From assembly GCF_000470655.1 (NCBI RefSeq), contig NC_021921.1, positions 1,240,001-1,304,000 on the forward strand: 64,000 nucleotides of DNA, read 5' to 3'. Both the position numbers and the translations under genes were made by a program. The stretch is from Halorhabdus tiamatea SARL4B. GTDB lineage: Archaea > Halobacteriota > Halobacteria > Halobacteriales > Haloarculaceae. Below are positions 32,821 to 42,036 of the stretch, in pieces; position 1 is the first letter of the stretch, and the number at the start of each line of letters is the position of its first letter. Under the pieces are notes generated by a model. It had not been told where the DNA came from. It was given only the letters and a program-made list of their open reading frames with translations, and made no database searches.

Positions 32821-33931
32821 CGCACCGGCCGCCAGTGGCGGACTCGAAACGATTTACGAGTGGTATGAAAAGGTTGGACGAATCCCGCGACTCGTCATCG
32901 GGTCGTTGCTCGTCGCCGCAGTCTTCGGGGCGGTGATCAACGTCACGATGCCGGGAACGCGCGCCTCGACTGTCGTTGGCATCTTCGACACCAGCTTCGT
33001 CGAGTCGACACTCCGGATCGCCGTCCCGATCGTCTTCGCGGGGCTTGGCGGTATCTTCGCCGAGAAGAGCGGCGTCATCAACATCGGCCTCGAAGGACTC
33101 CTAATCATCTCGGCGTTCACCGCCGTCGCGGTCACTCACCTCGTCTCGGGAGGTTCCGCCGCGTCTCAGTCGACGGTCTGGATCGGCCTGTTTGCCGGCG
33201 TGCTCGCGAGTACGCTCCTCGCGCTGGTGTTCGCCGTGCTCGTCATCGAGTTCCGGGCCGACCAGATCATCGCCGGCCTCGCCGTCTGGCTGGTCGGACT
33301 CGGCCTCGGGCCGTTCCTCAGCATCGTGATCTGGGGGTCGGTCAACAGCGCGAGCATCTCGACGCTGAACACGGTGACGGTCCCGGGACTGTCGCAAATC
33401 CCGGTCCTCGGGCCGATCGTCTTCGACGCCAGCCCGATCGTCATCCTGATGCTCGTGACGATCGTCGCCTCGTGGTTCGTCCTCAACCACACGAGCTTCG
33501 GCCGGTGGATCGAGGCCAGCGGGGAGAACCCCTCGGCGCTCGACACCGCCGGCGTCGACGTCCACCGCGTCCGGTACGTCGGTGTCATCCTCTCGGGCGT
33601 CCTTTCGGGCTTCGGCGGTGCCGGCCTGGTCGTCGGTCGCGCCGGTCGCTTCATCGGGAGTGGCCAGACGATGATCGCCGGGGACGGGTTCATCGCGATC
33701 ACGACCTACCTCTTTGGCAACTACAACCCGATCGGGACCGCCGCAGCAGGGATCCTCTTTGCGGGACTGGACGCCCTGCAGATCCGCCTCCAGCAGATCG
33801 CGTTCATCCCGGCACCGACCGAGCTGATCCGGCTTGTGCCGTACGTCTCGGTCATCATCGTGCTCGCGTTCGTCGGCTACACGCGGGTTCCGAGCGAGGC
33901 CGGCGAACACTACGAGTCCGGAGAAGAGTAG
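32813..33931 (+). CDS. nucleoside ABC importer, permease 2
   Basis: 372 residues from the ATG at 32813, chosen because GGAGGTGA lies a few bases upstream and the start overlaps the stop of permease 1 (ATGAGTAG). BPD_transp_2 family: FAEKSGVINIGLEGLLIISAF near 85, LNHTSFGRWIEASGENPSALDTAGV near 225, and the GRAGRFIGSGQTMIAGDGF loop. Forms the channel with permease 1. Confidence 0.92.
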   Translation: MSSAPAASGGLETIYEWYEKVGRIPRLVIGSLLVAAVFGAVINVTMPGTRASTVVGIFDTSFVESTLRIAVPIVFAGLGGIFAEKSGVINIGLEGLLIISAFTAVAVTHLVSGGSAASQSTVWIGLFAGVLASTLLALVFAVLVIEFRADQIIAGLAVWLVGLGLGPFLSIVIWGSVNSASISTLNTVTVPGLSQIPVLGPIVFDASPIVILMLVTIVASWFVLNHTSFGRWIEASGENPSALDTAGVDVHRVRYVGVILSGVLSGFGGAGLVVGRAGRFIGSGQTMIAGDGFIAITTYLFGNYNPIGTAAAGILFAGLDALQIRLQQIAFIPAPTELIRLVPYVSVIIVLAFVGYTRVPSEAGEHYESGEE

Positions 33932-34071
33932 CCGCGTCGTCGTCGTTTCTGTTTTTGCCGTCTCGAGATCATCTACGCCAGGACAGCCGTCCGGCTGGAC
34001 ACTTGACGGCATAGAGAACCGACGTACCAATACCAGTCCACGCTGTCACCGACCAGAAACGTAAGAACGGT

Positions 34072-34470
34072 TCAGCGGTCCTGGAGGTTCCCGGGCTTCA
34101 TCGCGTCGGGGAGCAGTCCGCCGAGCGTGTACTCCTTGATTTCTCCGTGGTCTTCGGTGTAAATCTCGAAAGAATCGTCACAGAACTCGGCGAAGGTCTG
34201 GCGACACATTCCACAGGGCGTGACGCCGTCGTGCTCGGCCGAGACGACCGCGACCCGCTCGAAATCGGTGTGGCCGTCGCGGATCGCGCCCATGACGGCG
34301 AGTTCCTCGGCGTGGAAGCTGTTGGAGTAGTTGACGATCTCGACGTTGAATCCCCGGTAGACCTCGCCGCTCGCCGTCTCGAGGGCCGCACCGACCGGAT
34401 ACTCGGAGTACGGGACGTAGGCCTCTTTGCGAGCCTCGTGGGCTTGCTCGATGAGTGCTTCGGGTTCCAT
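34072..34470 (-). CDS. cdd: cytidine deaminase
   Basis: 132 residues, the small homotetrameric type. Converts (deoxy)cytidine to (deoxy)uridine, feeding the uridine phosphorylases here. Zinc site: FHAEELAV (Cys replaced by His, as in part of the family, with catalytic Glu) and PCGMCRQ (two Cys). Substrate segment YPVGAALETASG. Converges on the nucleoside importer operon. Confidence 0.9.
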   Translation of the reverse strand: MEPEALIEQAHEARKEAYVPYSEYPVGAALETASGEVYRGFNVEIVNYSNSFHAEELAVMGAIRDGHTDFERVAVVSAEHDGVTPCGMCRQTFAEFCDDSFEIYTEDHGEIKEYTLGGLLPDAMKPGNLQDR

Positions 34471-34564
34471 GTGTTGACTGACGGGTGGAGCCCACTATAA
34501 AGTACCGCTTTATAAGTCTATGCCCATATAATACTTTTTCCGTGCCAGCGTGCGAAGCTCGCCC

Positions 34565-36019
34565 ATGGAAGACGACGCTACCGGCGCGACAAGCGGACTC
34601 GAGATCCGGACAGTACTAAATGCCATGCCGATTCCGGCGTATATACTCGATAGCGACCACACGGTGATCCATTGGAGCGACGGACTGGAGCCGCTGCTGG
34701 GCTTGTCCCGGGAGGAAATGCTGGGGACCGACGAGTACTTCGGCCGAGACGAAGACGGAAACCAGATCAAAGTACTCGCAAATCGGGTGATCGAGGACCC
34801 CTTTGAAGCAGACAAGCAGGAGCGAACCGAGCGAGTTGACTCGGAGTATACTGACGCTCCGGTCTATGAATCCGTCCACTGGTTGGAAAACGACGCGGGT
34901 GAAGAACGGTACATCCGGTTCAATGCGATGCCGATCTTCGAGGACGAGGAGCTCTCGGCGGTCATCCAGCTCTGTCGGGACGAGACCGATCGCCAGCGCA
35001 GACAGGAAACAACCGAGGCGCTCGTCGAGGAAGTCATCGAGACGATGGCGGCGTTGAGCAACGGCTCTCTCGGTGCGCGAGCGAGCTTCGAGGAGACCGG
35101 TCACGTCCCGGAGCACCTACTGGACATTCTCGAGCAGGTCAACGAGACCGCGAGACGGCTCGAAGACATTGTCGAGCGAGTCGAAACGCAGGCCGCGGAT
35201 CTAACCGAGTCAGCGACCGAGACCGCCACTGAGGCAGACCACATCACCGACCTCGTCGACGATCAGGCCCGCGAACTCGAGGAGGCAGTGACCGAACTCG
35301 AGAACTTCAGCGCCCGGATGGAAGAGGTCGCCGCCAACTCCGACCAGATCGCGACCGCCGCCGACCGGAGCCAGGAGACCGCGGAAGACGGGATCGAGTC
35401 CGGGAACCGCGCCCGGGAGAGCGCGTCGGAACTCGCAAACACCGGCGACGAACTCGTCGAGACGGTCGAGGCACTGGAAGACCGGACGGCCGAAATCGAG
35501 ACGATCGTCGAGGTAATCCAGGACGTCGCCGACCAGACGAACATGCTCGCGTTGAACGCCTCGATCGAGGCTGCTCGCGCCGGCGAGGCTGGGGAAGGGT
35601 TCGAGGTCGTCGCCGAGGAGGTCAAGGCCCTGGCCGAAGAGACGGGCGAACACGCCGAAGACATCGCCGATCAGGTCGAGACCGTAGAGGCCCAGACGGA
35701 CCGAACCGCCGCGGCCATCGAACGCGCCACGGCGGAGATCGACGCGACCGCCAAGGAGGTCGAGGCAGTCCAGGACGCCTTCACCGAGATTGAAACCGAG
35801 ATCGAGGAGGTCTCCACGGGCATCGCCGAGATCGCCGACGCGAACGACGACCAGGCGGCCGCCATCGAGGAAGTGACGACGACTCTTGAGGGCGTGCGCG
35901 ATCGCGCACGAGAGGCCAGCGAGGCGAGCCAGTCGATCAACGAACGCACCGACGCCCAGCGGGAGTCGATCGAACGACTCGCAGAACTCGTCGCGGAACT
36001 CGACGGCGAGCAAGACTGA
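34565..36019 (+). CDS. soluble methyl-accepting transducer with PAS domain
   Basis: 484 residues from the ATG at 34565. Residues about 10-130 form a PAS domain ([19 protein letters not shown], ending [12 protein letters not shown]). The rest is a long coiled coil with the signalling tip [22 protein letters not shown] and [13 protein letters not shown], which contacts CheA and CheW. No transmembrane helices, so it is a cytosolic Htr-type sensor, perhaps of redox or a metabolite. Being next to nucleoside genes does not prove that ligand. Confidence 0.9.
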   Translation: MEDDATGATSGLEIRTVLNAMPIPAYILDSDHTVIHWSDGLEPLLGLSREEMLGTDEYFGRDEDGNQIKVLANRVIEDPFEADKQERTERVDSEYTDAPVYESVHWLENDAGEERYIRFNAMPIFEDEELSAVIQLCRDETDRQRRQETTEALVEEVIETMAALSNGSLGARASFEETGHVPEHLLDILEQVNETARRLEDIVERVETQAADLTESATETATEADHITDLVDDQARELEEAVTELENFSARMEEVAANSDQIATAADRSQETAEDGIESGNRARESASELANTGDELVETVEALEDRTAEIETIVEVIQDVADQTNMLALNASIEAARAGEAGEGFEVVAEEVKALAEETGEHAEDIADQVETVEAQTDRTAAAIERATAEIDATAKEVEAVQDAFTEIETEIEEVSTGIAEIADANDDQAAAIEEVTTTLEGVRDRAREASEASQSINERTDAQRESIERLAELVAELDGEQD

Positions 36020-36175
36020 GCGTCGTCTCTCAGGACCATCAACCGAACAACTGCGGAGTCTTCTATAGTAATAGCACCCCTATCGGACGGCAGCGAGAAC
36101 GCAAGCGGAGAAAGCGCCCGACGAACGGTCACTCGAAGGTGAGAACGCACGGCCCGACCGACCAGTCCATGACGA

Positions 36176-36370
36176 TTACAGGCCGAGCGCGTCGAGCAGG
36201 TCGATCCCGTACGGGAGGGAACTCATCAGCCGGTACCCCAGGAAGATGCCGACGATCCCCATCACGCCGGCCAGACTCGGCGGAGCCGGGATCGGCACGT
36301 CGAAGAACCCGAAGACGATCCCGGTCAGCAGGCCGGTCAGCGTCGCGAGCGCGACCAGCGTGACGTTCAT
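36176..36370 (-). CDS. XapX-domain small membrane protein
   Basis: 64 residues with two transmembrane helices. The sequence GIVFGFFDVPIPAPPSLAG, then VMGIVGIFLGYRL, matches the short XapX family (function unknown, often linked with nucleoside or sugar genes such as xapA in bacteria). ATG at 36370 follows a GC-rich leader. Confidence 0.75.
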   Translation of the reverse strand: MNVTLVALATLTGLLTGIVFGFFDVPIPAPPSLAGVMGIVGIFLGYRLMSSLPYGIDLLDALGL

Positions 36371-36605
36371 AGTGCCACCCCGGGCGCGGGCCGCGTCTGA
36401 TTCGAACGCTGGCGGTCCAGCGGGACGGGCTCTGCTGACGAACCGATCCGGGGCTCGCCCGACCAGGCGTCACCTGGCGAGCCGACACGCCCCCGGCGAC
36501 TGTCGCGTGGCAATGTGCTCATAGACAGGTGGTTTTAGTCGGATTTCACTGATAAATACTGCGATCCATTATAAGGATATTCAGTATATAAAAGAACGGC
36601 GGCGT
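36371..36605. other. intergenic region without a gene
   Basis: The left half is GC-rich. The right half (36540-36600) is AT-rich with ATACTG...CAGTAT as an inverted pair and a run TATATAAAAG. It lies behind the nucleoside phosphorylase stop and before the XapX start. Nothing else seen. Confidence 0.5.
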
Positions 36606-37331
36606 TCAAAGCTGCGTCGCCGCGTCGAGGGCGATCTCGATCGCCCGGCCGATGTTGTTCTTGGCTTTGTCGGGGAGTTCGCGCTTGTCGGTCGCGCCCT
36701 TCTGGGTTCCTTCGACGAGGTTGCCGTCGACAGTACAGATCGCACCGGCGCGGATCCCACGGCGGCGAGCGAGCGTGAACAGCGCCGAGGCCTCCATCTC
36801 GACGGCGAGGATCCCAGCGTCCTCCCAGTCGGCGACGATCTCCTCGGTCTCGTTGTAGAAGGCGTCGTCGGTGGCGATCGGGCCGACGTGGACGTCCTCG
36901 TCGTTTTCCTCGGCCGTCTCGACCAGAGACGTGAGGACGTCGTAATCGGCGACAGCGGGGTATTCGGTCGACTCGTAGCGGTCGCTCGTCCCCTCGTTTT
37001 TCGCGGCGGCGGTCGCGACCACCATGTCCCCGATCTCGATGCCGTCCTGAAGACCGCCCGTCGAGCCGACCCGGATGATCGTCTCGACGCCGACGTTTGC
37101 GAGTTCCTCGATCGCGATGGCGGCCGAGGGCGCGCCGATCCCGGTCGAGGCGATCGTGAGGTCCGTCCCCTCGTAGGTCGCGTTGAGGACGTTGTACTCG
37201 CGGTTCTGGGCGACCTGTTCGACGTCGGTGCAGTAGGTGGCGATCCGGTCGACGCGGTCGGGGTCTCCCGGGAGCAAGGCGATGTCGGCCAGTTGGTCCA
37301 TCTCGATCTGGAGGTGGGACTGTTTCAGCAT
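36606..37331 (-). CDS. second nucleoside phosphorylase (PNP/UDP family)
   Basis: 241 residues: ADIALLPGDPDRVDRIA at the start, STGIGAPSAAIAIEEL and IIRVGSTGGLQDG (phosphate site), and ILAVEMEASALFTLA (ribose site). Paralogous to the one at 27685 but shorter, closer to classical uridine/guanosine phosphorylases. It makes ribose-1-phosphate from a nucleoside; base preference cannot be read. A TATA-like TTTTAAC lies about 25 bases before the ATG, and the third TnpB element is inserted just upstream of that. Confidence 0.85.
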   Translation of the reverse strand: MLKQSHLQIEMDQLADIALLPGDPDRVDRIATYCTDVEQVAQNREYNVLNATYEGTDLTIASTGIGAPSAAIAIEELANVGVETIIRVGSTGGLQDGIEIGDMVVATAAAKNEGTSDRYESTEYPAVADYDVLTSLVETAEENDEDVHVGPIATDDAFYNETEEIVADWEDAGILAVEMEASALFTLARRRGIRAGAICTVDGNLVEGTQKGATDKRELPDKAKNNIGRAIEIALDAATQL

Positions 37332-37445
37332 GGCATACCCTATCGGAGGGAACGTTAAAATACTATCTTGATTCAGCGAGAGAATCCCGCCCTTCCCGCG
37401 AAGGACGAGCGTTCCGACGCTCAGTCGGAACCGAGGACTGAGTCG

Positions 37446-37494
37446 TTCGAAAATCAGAGATTTTCGTGATCACGAGAGACGAAGTCTCTCGGAC
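37446..37494. repeat. second copy of the double-hairpin element
   Basis: CGAAAATC-AGA-GATTTTCG (37448-37466) followed by CGAGAGAC-GAA-GTCTCTCG (37473-37491). It matches the reverse complement of 22453-22505 with few differences. Sits in the left-end region of the third TnpB element. Confidence 0.7.
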
Positions 37495-37540
37495 GACAGG
37501 GCGGGAGTGAATCGCGTAAGTTCTGGTGAGAGCCGCCGTG

Positions 37541-37684
37541 TTACTGCTGGTCTTGAGTCTCTAACGTGTCGAGTCCGGCTTCTAACAACTCTGTATAGGC
37601 TTCTGATAGCGACAGGTCACGTTCTTCCGCGAAGTCTTTGATACGTCCCTGTAACGTGTGAGTTATTTCTACGTTTGGTCGCAT
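37541..37684 (-). CDS. small ribbon-helix-helix protein divergent from tnpB
   Basis: 47 residues, ATG at 37684 to TAA at 37541. It opens with a beta strand (MRPNVEITHTL), then helix GRIKDFAEERDL and helix LSEAYTELLEAGLDTL, the classical Arc/MetJ/CopG fold. A divergent 44-bp gap separates it from tnpB, so it could repress tnpB. Lies inside the mobile element, between left end and tnpB. Confidence 0.7.
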   Translation of the reverse strand: MRPNVEITHTLQGRIKDFAEERDLSLSEAYTELLEAGLDTLETQDQQ

Positions 37685-37728
37685 AGTCCAACAGTCTTTT
37701 ATGCACGACGACCTAACAATCTGTCGTC

Positions 37729-39069
37729 GTGAAGCGCACCAACACGTTCGCCGTGCGACCGCTCACTGACGACGATGAGCGGGTGCTACGCGACCTGTTG
37801 GACGCTTCCGCCGCTCTCTGGAACGAGATTAATTACCAGCGCCTCATGCGCTACAACGACGAGGACGGCTTCGAGGGCGACGTATGGGACGCCGATACCG
37901 GCGCTCTCGAAGGCAAATACAAAGGCGTTCTCGGCGCGTCCACCGCTCAAACTGTCCGGCGAGCAAACACCGAAGCGTGGCGCGGGTTCTTCAACACGAA
38001 GAACAAGTACCACGACGAGTCGAACACGTCGGTCACGGAACACCCGGAACCGCCGGGCTTCCGTGGCAATGAAGACGACGGACGTGTCCTCAAAGGCGTC
38101 GTCCGAAAGGATGCCTACACCGTCGAATGGGGCGACCGCTCTCGGCTTGAGATGGTTGTCGGCAAAGAACTCCGTGACAGGCACAACAGCCCGAAAAGCC
38201 GTCTCCGGTTGGAAATCGTTGGCGACCCGAACTGGCCTGACTACGAAGACCAAGGCCGACTAGAACTGTGGTACGACGAGACTGATAGCACTTTCAGAGC
38301 TTCGCAACCCGTGACGGTTTCTGCCGATACACGGGACACTCCACTGGCCGACGAAAAGGCCGCTCTGGACATTGGTGCAAACAATCTCGTCGCCTGTACC
38401 ACCACGACTGGCGAGCAATACCTGTACGAAGGCCGTGAGTTGTTCCAGCGATTCCGTGAGACGACACGAGAAATCGCCCGGTTACAGTCCAAGCTCAAAG
38501 AAAACAGGTACACTAGCAAGCGTATCCGGCGGCTGTACCGAAAGCGAACCCGTCGCCGCGACCACGCCCAAGAAGCACTGTGTCGTGATCTGCTCGAACG
38601 ACTGTACGCCGAGGGCGTGGACACGGTGTATGTCGGTGGCTTGACTGACGTACTCGAAACGCACTGGTCGGTCAAGGTGAACGCGAAGACCCACAACTTT
38701 TGGGCGTTCAAGCAATTCACCGAGCGACTGGCGTGTACCGCTGAAGAATACGGCATCTCGGTGGAAGTTCGGTCGGAAGCGTGGACCAGCCAAGAGTGCC
38801 CACAGTGTGGCGGCACAGACCGAACGACACGGCATCAGGACACGCTCACCTGTCAGTGTGGGTTCGAGGGGCACGCCGACCTTACGGCTTCAGAAACGTT
38901 CCTCAAGCGGCACACCACGAAAGAAGTCAGGCCGATGGCACGGCCCGTGCGGTTCGAGTGGGACGACCACAACTGGTCGGAGTCACCACGCTCTCACCGT
39001 CCCAAAGAACAGCGCACAGACCCGAGTACCGTCCACCCGGGCGGGAATGTTGCTTCCGGCGAGTCGTAG
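37729..39069 (+). CDS. tnpB: TnpB with substituted RuvC-II glutamate
   Basis: 446 residues, uninterrupted. RuvC-I Asp in [12 protein letters not shown] (about 222), zinc ribbon CPQCGG...TCQCG (about 363-385) and RuvC-III Asp in [13 protein letters not shown]. Where RuvC-II normally reads V-E-(D/N)-L the sequence is [15 protein letters not shown], so the standard Glu is Gly; a Glu seven residues on could replace it. Start taken at the GTG at 37729 (it encodes [12 protein letters not shown]), which follows a TATA-like TCTTTTATG. The nuclease may be dead, reprogrammed or use a shifted Glu. Confidence 0.85.
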   Translation: MKRTNTFAVRPLTDDDERVLRDLLDASAALWNEINYQRLMRYNDEDGFEGDVWDADTGALEGKYKGVLGASTAQTVRRANTEAWRGFFNTKNKYHDESNTSVTEHPEPPGFRGNEDDGRVLKGVVRKDAYTVEWGDRSRLEMVVGKELRDRHNSPKSRLRLEIVGDPNWPDYEDQGRLELWYDETDSTFRASQPVTVSADTRDTPLADEKAALDIGANNLVACTTTTGEQYLYEGRELFQRFRETTREIARLQSKLKENRYTSKRIRRLYRKRTRRRDHAQEALCRDLLERLYAEGVDTVYVGGLTDVLETHWSVKVNAKTHNFWAFKQFTERLACTAEEYGISVEVRSEAWTSQECPQCGGTDRTTRHQDTLTCQCGFEGHADLTASETFLKRHTTKEVRPMARPVRFEWDDHNWSESPRSHRPKEQRTDPSTVHPGGNVASGES

Positions 39070-39171
39070 ACCGGCTGAGACTCTCACGGAGGAAACCCCG
39101 TCGTCGTCGGGCAAGGCCCGACTGCCTGAGGGATCTTTGATCCCTCTCTGTTCACGACGGGGAGGATGTCA
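39070..39171 (+). ncRNA. candidate guide-RNA scaffold of the third TnpB element
   Basis: A long-range stem CCCCGTCGT (39096-39104) / ACGACGGGG (39154-39162) encloses two perfect hairpins, CGGGC/GCCCG (39108-39120) and AGGGATC/GATCCCT (39129-39145), then GGATGTCA. It looks like a folded RNA ending at the element boundary. The guide would be the bases after 39171. Inferred from structure and position. Confidence 0.55.
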
Positions 39172-39220
39172 TGTCCTCCCACGAAAGCGGCCGAATTACC
39201 GTGGAGAGATCGGACCGCGA

Positions 39221-40084
39221 TCAGCGGTCGACGTACGCCGAGACGAGGGGCTCGACCCGTCGGAACGTCTCTTCGGGGATGGCGTCGGCGTCGGTGTTGA
39301 TCGTCCCCTCGAGAGCAGTGTGACACTCGCAGGTGTGCTCGTCCGGCAGCGTCTCGACGGCGTGCTGGACAGCCTCCTTGATGACGGCCTCGTTTGCGGC
39401 CGCGTTCTCGAGCACTCCCTCGAGTGAAACCTCGGCGTCGTCCTTCCAGACGTCCCAGTCAGTGACGCCGGCGATCGTCGCGTAGCTGAGTTCGGCCTCG
39501 CGGGCGAGTTTCGCCTCCGGAATGGCTGTCATCCCGACGACGTCCCAGCCCTGGTCCCGGAAGAACTCGCTCTCTGCGCGCGTCGAGTACTGCGGTCCTT
39601 CGATGCAGACGTACGTCCCGCCGCGCCGGGCGGTCGTCTCGGTGGCTTCGTCGACGGCGTCGGCGAGGTGGCTCGCGAGATCGGGACAGAACGGCTCGGC
39701 GAAGCCCTGGTGGACGACGATGCCGTCGCCAAAGAAAGTGAACCCACGGTGGCGCGTCCGGTCAAACAGCTGGTCTGGCACGACGATCGTCTGTGGCGGG
39801 ATGTCGGCGTCGAGACTCCCGACGGCGTTCGTCGCGATGACGTGAGAGACACCGAGGTCCTTCAGCGCGTAGATGTTCGCGCGGTAGGGAACCTCGGTCG
39901 GCGAGTATTCGTGGTTCTCGCCGTGACGTGGGACGAACGCAATCTCGCGGTCGGTACCGGCGAGCGTCCCGATCGTGATCGGGGCGCTCGGGTCGCCGTA
40001 GGGCGTCTCGACGTCGATCGTACGCGTCTCTTCGAGCGGGAGCGCGTCGTAGATACCGCTGCCTCCGATGAAGCCGATCGGCAT
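39221..40084 (-). CDS. mtnP: S-methyl-5'-thioadenosine phosphorylase
   Basis: 287 residues from the ATG at 40084; codons further upstream are not conserved-looking. Cleaves methylthioadenosine with phosphate to adenine and methylthioribose-1-phosphate. Motifs: IGFIGGSGIYD at the start, FVPRHGENHEYSPTEVPYRANIYALK (about 55), VCIEGPQYSTRAE (about 180) and VVGMTAIPEAKLAREAELSYA. Divergent from the R15P isomerase gene. Confidence 0.92.
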   Translation of the reverse strand: MPIGFIGGSGIYDALPLEETRTIDVETPYGDPSAPITIGTLAGTDREIAFVPRHGENHEYSPTEVPYRANIYALKDLGVSHVIATNAVGSLDADIPPQTIVVPDQLFDRTRHRGFTFFGDGIVVHQGFAEPFCPDLASHLADAVDEATETTARRGGTYVCIEGPQYSTRAESEFFRDQGWDVVGMTAIPEAKLAREAELSYATIAGVTDWDVWKDDAEVSLEGVLENAAANEAVIKEAVQHAVETLPDEHTCECHTALEGTINTDADAIPEETFRRVEPLVSAYVDR

Positions 40085-40207
40085 GGCCCTGTATACCGCC
40101 ACCAGTCCTAAAGACGTGGTGGTCGACTCCCCGGACGACCGGCCAGGCAGAGCCCTCCCGCCCGAAACCCAGCGGATTCTTAACGGGTGCGGGACTACGT
40201 TCGGCCA

Positions 40208-41152
40208 ATGACCCATCAGCGAGTCCGCACAGTCTCGGAACAGATCGAGAACCGGGACATCCGTGGGACCGCGACCATCGCCCGCGAGACGGCTCAGGCG
40301 ATCGAGGTCGCGGCGGACGACGCCGAGGCCGAAACGCCGGCCGAATTCCGCGAGACCATCCGGGTGGCCGCCCGAACGCTTCACGAGGCCCGGCCGGACG
40401 ACGACAGCCTCTCGAACGCGCTCAGATATCTCTTCAAACGCATGGACGGTGAGACAGTCGCGACTCTCCAGGAGTCAGTGACGAGCGCTGCCCGGCGATT
40501 CCAGGAGAACATCGACCGGGCGCGCGAGACGCTCGGCCAGATCGGGGCCCGTCGGTTGCAGGACGGCGATACAGTCATGGTTCACTCCCACTCGGCGGAC
40601 GCGCTGGCGACGATCGAGCACGCCCTCGAAGCCGGCAAGGAGATCGACGCGATCGTCAAGGAGACACGCCCCCGGAAACAGGGTCACATCGCCGCCCAGC
40701 AACTCCAGGAGTGGGGCGTCCCGACGACCCTGATCGTCGACAGCGCGGCACGGCGGTACCTCGACGAGACCGACCAGGTCGTCGTCGGAGCGGACAGCAT
40801 CGCCGCCGACGGGTCGGTCGTCAACCGGATCGGGACCAGCGATCTGGCGGTCATCGCCCGCGAACGCGGCGTCCCGGTCACCGTCGCCGCCCAGACGGTG
40901 CGTCTCCATCCGGACTCGCTGACGGGTCACAGCGCCGGTATCGAAAATCGCCCCGAACGCGAGGTTCTGGACGACGCCACGCGCAAGCAGATCGGCGAGG
41001 TCAGCGTCGAGAACCCGGCCTTCGACGTGACGCCCGCCCGGTACGTCGACGCCATCGTCACCGAACGCGGCCAGTATCCACCCGAGAGCGTCGTCACGCT
41101 AATGAGAGAACTCTACGGCGGGTCGGCCAGAGACCCCTGGCTCGAGGAGTGA
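40208..41152 (+). CDS. ribose-1,5-bisphosphate isomerase (eIF2B-like family)
   Basis: 314 residues from the ATG at 40208. Family of archaeal R15P isomerases related to eIF2B and MtnA: VMVHSHSADALATIEHA (about 135), KETRPRKQGHIAAQQL, VVVGADSIAADGSVVNRIGTSDLAVIARE (catalytic Asp) and the ending NPAFDVTPARYVDAIVTERG. It turns ribose-1,5-bisphosphate into ribulose-1,5-bisphosphate in nucleoside breakdown. In haloarchaea a non-carboxylating pentose bisphosphate route has been described that uses this step. Partner enzymes R1P kinase and RuBisCO are not in the window. Confidence 0.88.
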   Translation: MTHQRVRTVSEQIENRDIRGTATIARETAQAIEVAADDAEAETPAEFRETIRVAARTLHEARPDDDSLSNALRYLFKRMDGETVATLQESVTSAARRFQENIDRARETLGQIGARRLQDGDTVMVHSHSADALATIEHALEAGKEIDAIVKETRPRKQGHIAAQQLQEWGVPTTLIVDSAARRYLDETDQVVVGADSIAADGSVVNRIGTSDLAVIARERGVPVTVAAQTVRLHPDSLTGHSAGIENRPEREVLDDATRKQIGEVSVENPAFDVTPARYVDAIVTERGQYPPESVVTLMRELYGGSARDPWLEE

Positions 41153-41220
41153 CGCCAGGCGGCTCCGGAGCGACTGCGTGGCGGGCCTTTTATATGCGAT
41201 GCACTATTTAATATACGCCT

Positions 41221-41862
41221 ATGGACGACGTCCTCCAGCGGATCGAACACACGGTACTCGGCCCCGAAACGACACCGGCAGACGTCGAGGCTGTCCTCGA
41301 CGACGCCAGCGAATACGGCCTGCGCGCGTGCATCCCGCCGTGCTATCTCGAATTGGCGGGCGAGTATGCCCCCGACGTCGAGGTGTCGACTGTAATCGGG
41401 TTCCCGCACGGCAATCACACCACGGCGGCCAAGGTCGCGGAGGCCGAGGACGCCGTCGACGCCGGCGCGGACGAACTCGACATGGTGATGAACGTCGGAC
41501 TCCTCAAGGCGGGCGAGGACGAGGCCGTCCGCGAGGACATCGAACGCGTGGTCGCAGCCACGGTGAAGCCGGTGAAGGTCATCATCGAGACGCCGCTTTT
41601 GACCGACGAGGAGAAGCACCGCGCCAGTCAGCTGGTCGCCGACGCGGGCGCTGACTTCGTGAAGACGGCAACGGGCTTTGGCGGCGGCGGTGCCACGGTC
41701 CCCGACGTCGAACTCATGAGCGAGTACGCCCCCGTGAAAGCCAGCGGCGGCGTCGGCTCCTGGGCGGACGCCGAAGCGATGTTCGACGCCGGCGCGGAGC
41801 GCATCGGTGCCTCGAGTGGCGACGTGATCGCCGAGGAGTACCTCGAACAGAACGAGCACTAA
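41221..41862 (+). CDS. deoC: deoxyribose-phosphate aldolase
   Basis: 213 residues, standard length. Splits deoxyribose-5-phosphate into acetaldehyde and glyceraldehyde-3-phosphate. TIM-barrel motifs: [22 protein letters not shown] (Asp of the proton relay), [11 protein letters not shown] (catalytic region), [17 protein letters not shown] (Schiff-base Lys) and [21 protein letters not shown]-like CTTTTATATG lies at about 41190. Completes deoxynucleoside salvage if the mutase at 26310 makes deoxyribose-5-phosphate. Confidence 0.93.
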   Translation: MDDVLQRIEHTVLGPETTPADVEAVLDDASEYGLRACIPPCYLELAGEYAPDVEVSTVIGFPHGNHTTAAKVAEAEDAVDAGADELDMVMNVGLLKAGEDEAVREDIERVVAATVKPVKVIIETPLLTDEEKHRASQLVADAGADFVKTATGFGGGGATVPDVELMSEYAPVKASGGVGSWADAEAMFDAGAERIGASSGDVIAEEYLEQNEH

Positions 41863-41929
41863 CACTCCCCCTCCACAGGACGATAACTAGTCGGCCACGC
41901 TAGCATCGTCGAGCAAAGCGAGACGTTCA

Positions 41930-42018
41930 CTGCGCACGAGCATCGCGAGTGCGCAGGTAGTTTTTCCCCAAGTTTTTGCGACGAGCGGTTCGATCGCGAC
42001 GGGTAGAGCGATCGAACC
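41930..42018. terminator. two strong hairpins between convergent genes
   Basis: CTGCGCAC...GTGCGCAG (41930-41956) followed by a T-run, then an 11-bp perfect stem GGTTCGATCGC (41987-41997) / GCGATCGAACC (42008-42018). They separate deoC and the KaiC-like gene, which converge, and likely terminate both. Confidence 0.6.
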
Positions 42019-42036
42019 CGAGGAGTAAAAAGTGGG

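Larger units (their letters stand above)
37373..39171 (+). mobile_element. IS200/IS605-type TnpB element with RHH gene
   Basis: Contains a short RHH gene (minus), tnpB (plus) and a structured right end finishing GGAGGATGTCA, the same ending as the element at 22076-23637. The left end shows the inverted pair GAATCCCGCCC (37381-37391) and GGGCGGGAG (about 37499-37507) around other hairpins. TTGAT at 37368-37372, the target-adjacent motif known for ISDra2, sits at the likely left boundary. The boundaries are estimates. Confidence 0.65.
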
